Virus record (IMG/VR): IMGVR_UViG_3300025138_011432
Coordinates: 1 to 30,807 of that record
Strand: one strand, 5' to 3'
DNA: 30,807 nt
Source of the DNA: a virus
The notes below the pieces were generated by a model. It had not been told where the DNA came from. It ran no database searches and saw nothing but the letters and a program-made list of their open reading frames with translations. Position 1 is the stretch's first letter. Every line of letters begins with the position of its first letter. Below, piece by piece: positions 29,745 through 30,807 of the stretch. The translations under genes and the position numbers were made by a program.

Positions 29745-29975
29745 TTATTTTTTAAGAATACCCATAAGAATGAAAGCACCTACTAATCCAAGTAAACCTT
29801 CAGCACTAAGCGAGCCTAAAAGTCCCATGATGTTTGATACTACAGTCATGTTCCCAAAAAATGGGATTCCTGCTCCCCCAAATAGTACTTCTAATACTAC
29901 TCCAAGAGCGATTACTGAAATTCCGATTTCAGTTAGTTTATTGGCCCAAGAGCCAATCTTTGATAAAATTTCCAT
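29745..29975 (-). CDS. Holin-like membrane protein, 76 aa
   Basis: Two hydrophobic segments, LTEIGISVIALGVVLEVLFG (about 14-33) and SAEGLLGLVGAFILMGIL (57-74), are joined by a Gly-rich loop (GAGIPFFGNM). The tail is short and basic. The size and two-span layout match class II holins, and it is near the DUF5675 gene. Other small membrane proteins are possible. Its codons are slightly less AT-rich than those of the left part of the window, as in the next gene. Confidence 0.65.
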   Translation of the reverse strand: MEILSKIGSWANKLTEIGISVIALGVVLEVLFGGAGIPFFGNMTVVSNIMGLLGSLSAEGLLGLVGAFILMGILKK

Positions 29976-30013
29976 ATAATAAAATTTTAGTTAATAAATA
30001 CGATAACTAGCAA

Positions 30014-30250
30014 CTATTGATCTTCGTTTTTTTTACCGAAGATTTTGCCTACCTCAGCGATTCCGAATGAACCGAGGGTTACGATTACAAAAGAATTATA
30101 AATGTAATCTTGAATTTGAAGTTCTTTTCCGTAAATACCAGTTACAATATCTACTACAGCGAATATAATCATTACTATAAATGATATAAATCCTACTACT
30201 GTTTTTTCGTTAATATTATTGTCGTCTTTGAACAAATTGCCAAATGCCAT
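30014..30250 (-). CDS. Holin-like membrane protein, 78 aa
   Basis: A hydrophilic N-terminus (MAFGNLFKDDNNINEKT) precedes one strong span (VVGFISFIVMIIFAVVDIVT, about 18-37). A weaker one follows (YNSFVIVTLGSFGIAEVG), then a charged tail (KKNEDQ). This is similar in design to the 76-aa protein, and the two may work as a holin pair or as a holin and its antiholin. No family name can be given from sequence alone. Confidence 0.62.
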   Translation of the reverse strand: MAFGNLFKDDNNINEKTVVGFISFIVMIIFAVVDIVTGIYGKELQIQDYIYNSFVIVTLGSFGIAEVGKIFGKKNEDQ

Positions 30251-30326
30251 ATTTTAGTTTTTTAAAGTGAGTGAAAACTATTATGGAACCTTTTTAGTTG
30301 GTGTGATTATACATATTAAAGAACAA

Positions 30327-30656
30327 TTAAAAATCGCTCATTATGATTTCATCTATTTTATCTTGAAGCTCATTTTTTGTAGCTAACATTTTAAAAGAAA
30401 TATCTGCTTGGTATCTTTTTATTTCCTCTCCATCTTGAAATATAATAATTGTTGGTACAACTACCACTTTATGTTTTATTTGTAATTTTGGACTTAATGC
30501 TATGTCTACATAAGTTATATCACAATCTGTTAGATCCCCTACCCATTCAGCCTTATTTGGATCATTCCAAGCAGCATTAAAATGTGTAACTACTATTTGA
30601 GAATACAAACTCTCAGAAAATAAAACCATTAATAATACAAGCAATAATTTATTCAT
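30327..30656 (-). CDS. Secreted thioredoxin-fold protein lacking active-site cysteines
   Basis: A 109-aa protein with an N-terminal signal peptide (MNKLLLVLLMVLFSESLYSQ). FNAAW30-NDPNK aligns with the thioredoxin WCGPCK, with both Cys replaced by Asn. The cis-Pro block KVVVVPTIIIFQDGEE (63-78) is intact, and a C-terminal helix follows. The fold would be kept and redox activity lost. Export would place it in the periplasm, near the lysis genes. It may bind a host envelope protein; this is inference. Confidence 0.78.
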   Translation of the reverse strand: MNKLLLVLLMVLFSESLYSQIVVTHFNAAWNDPNKAEWVGDLTDCDITYVDIALSPKLQIKHKVVVVPTIIIFQDGEEIKRYQADISFKMLATKNELQDKIDEIIMSDF

Positions 30657-30661
30657 AATAA

Positions 30662-30807
30662 TTATCTTAGTTTGTCAATCTTGTCTTCCATTCGGATTAG
30701 ACGAGCTTTTAACTCCTCAACATCTTCTTGTGTTGACATAATAGTTTGACGGATTAATTGATCCTTCATATCATACTCCATTCTAGTTACATCTGGTGGT
30801 AGAGGAT
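30662..30807 (-). CDS. Coiled-coil protein, N-terminus cut by window edge
   Basis: A frame enters from the right edge and ends in TAA at 30662-30664. The visible 47 residues end in a heptad-like stretch (EDVEELKARLIRMEDKIDKL). Two internal Met codons exist, so the true start may be outside the window or at one of these. No family is recognised. Confidence 0.6.
   Translation of the reverse strand, partial: PLPPDVTRMEYDMKDQLIRQTIMSTQEDVEELKARLIRMEDKIDKLR

Noticed and set aside
11270-29979. Open frames on the plus strand (for example 11270-11470, 15532-15735, 15769-15972, 16175-16372, 18071-18271, 19191-19376, 23509-23694, 24078-24326, 29770-29979)
   Set aside because: All lie antisense inside well-supported minus-strand genes, have no start context or recognisable protein pattern, and are expected by chance.
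1-30807. tRNA genes, CRISPR arrays, insertion sequences and att sites
   Set aside because: No cloverleaf-like stretch in the short gaps, no regularly spaced direct repeats, no transposase or integrase motifs. The Cas4-like nuclease has no Cas partners.

Overview
The window reads as part of a tailed-phage genome of the broad T4 type (myovirus-like replication genes) that probably infects a marine or other low-GC Bacteroidota host, most likely a flavobacterium. The phage call rests on a T4-style replisome: family B DNA polymerase, gp45-like clamp and gp44/gp62-like clamp loader. It is supported by tight one-strand gene packing with ATGA/TAATG overlaps and a holin/lysis-like end. The host call rests on three things: very AT-rich DNA, start codons preceded by A-rich leaders with almost no Shine-Dalgarno sequence, and a repeated promoter (TTTG, 19-20 nt, TATATT) that matches the Bacteroidota -33/-7 architecture. 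Every gene I accept is on the minus strand, so transcription runs from high to low coordinates.

Layout by increasing coordinate. 1-520: two short genes, each behind a near-identical promoter/leader cassette. 539-10388: a 10 kb sugar-transfer island with two paralogous GT2 enzymes, a DUF6492-type enzyme, two GT4-type enzymes, another GT2, a possible GT-B enzyme, an NAD-dependent sugar epimerase/dehydratase, a SAM methyltransferase and two unknowns. 10402-14283: a ribbon-helix-helix-like protein, a Cas4/RecB-type nuclease with Fe-S cysteines, an Nmad1/DUF1599 protein, the clamp loader and small unknowns. 14313-17113: GroEL, GroES, a 102-aa unknown and Hsp20. 17220-21296: sliding clamp, then a DNA polymerase broken into two genes separated by two unrelated small genes. 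21297-27005: nucleotide and 7-deazaguanine metabolism (NTP pyrophosphohydrolase, phosphoribosyltransferase, FolE, QueE, QueD, thioredoxin, QueC, DpdA-like transglycosylase). 27486-30656: membrane proteins, a DUF5675 protein, two holin-like proteins and a secreted thioredoxin-fold protein without its cysteines. Both window ends cut genes.

Together, FolE, QueD, QueE, QueC and DpdA would form a route from GTP to a 7-deazaguanine base inserted into phage DNA, presumably to evade restriction. The replisome genes are interleaved with this pathway and share its direction.

The most notable observations are: (1) twelve copies of a strict promoter-like element, TTCGTATATT with a TTTG/CTTG/CGTG box exactly 19-20 nt upstream, six of them inside coding sequence; (2) the split polymerase, with a DUF6165 gene rather than a homing endonuclease between the halves; (3) a QueC that has lost its zinc cysteines; (4) a secreted thioredoxin with WNDPNK in place of WCGPCK; (5) a terminator whose loop carries the -33 box of the next promoter.
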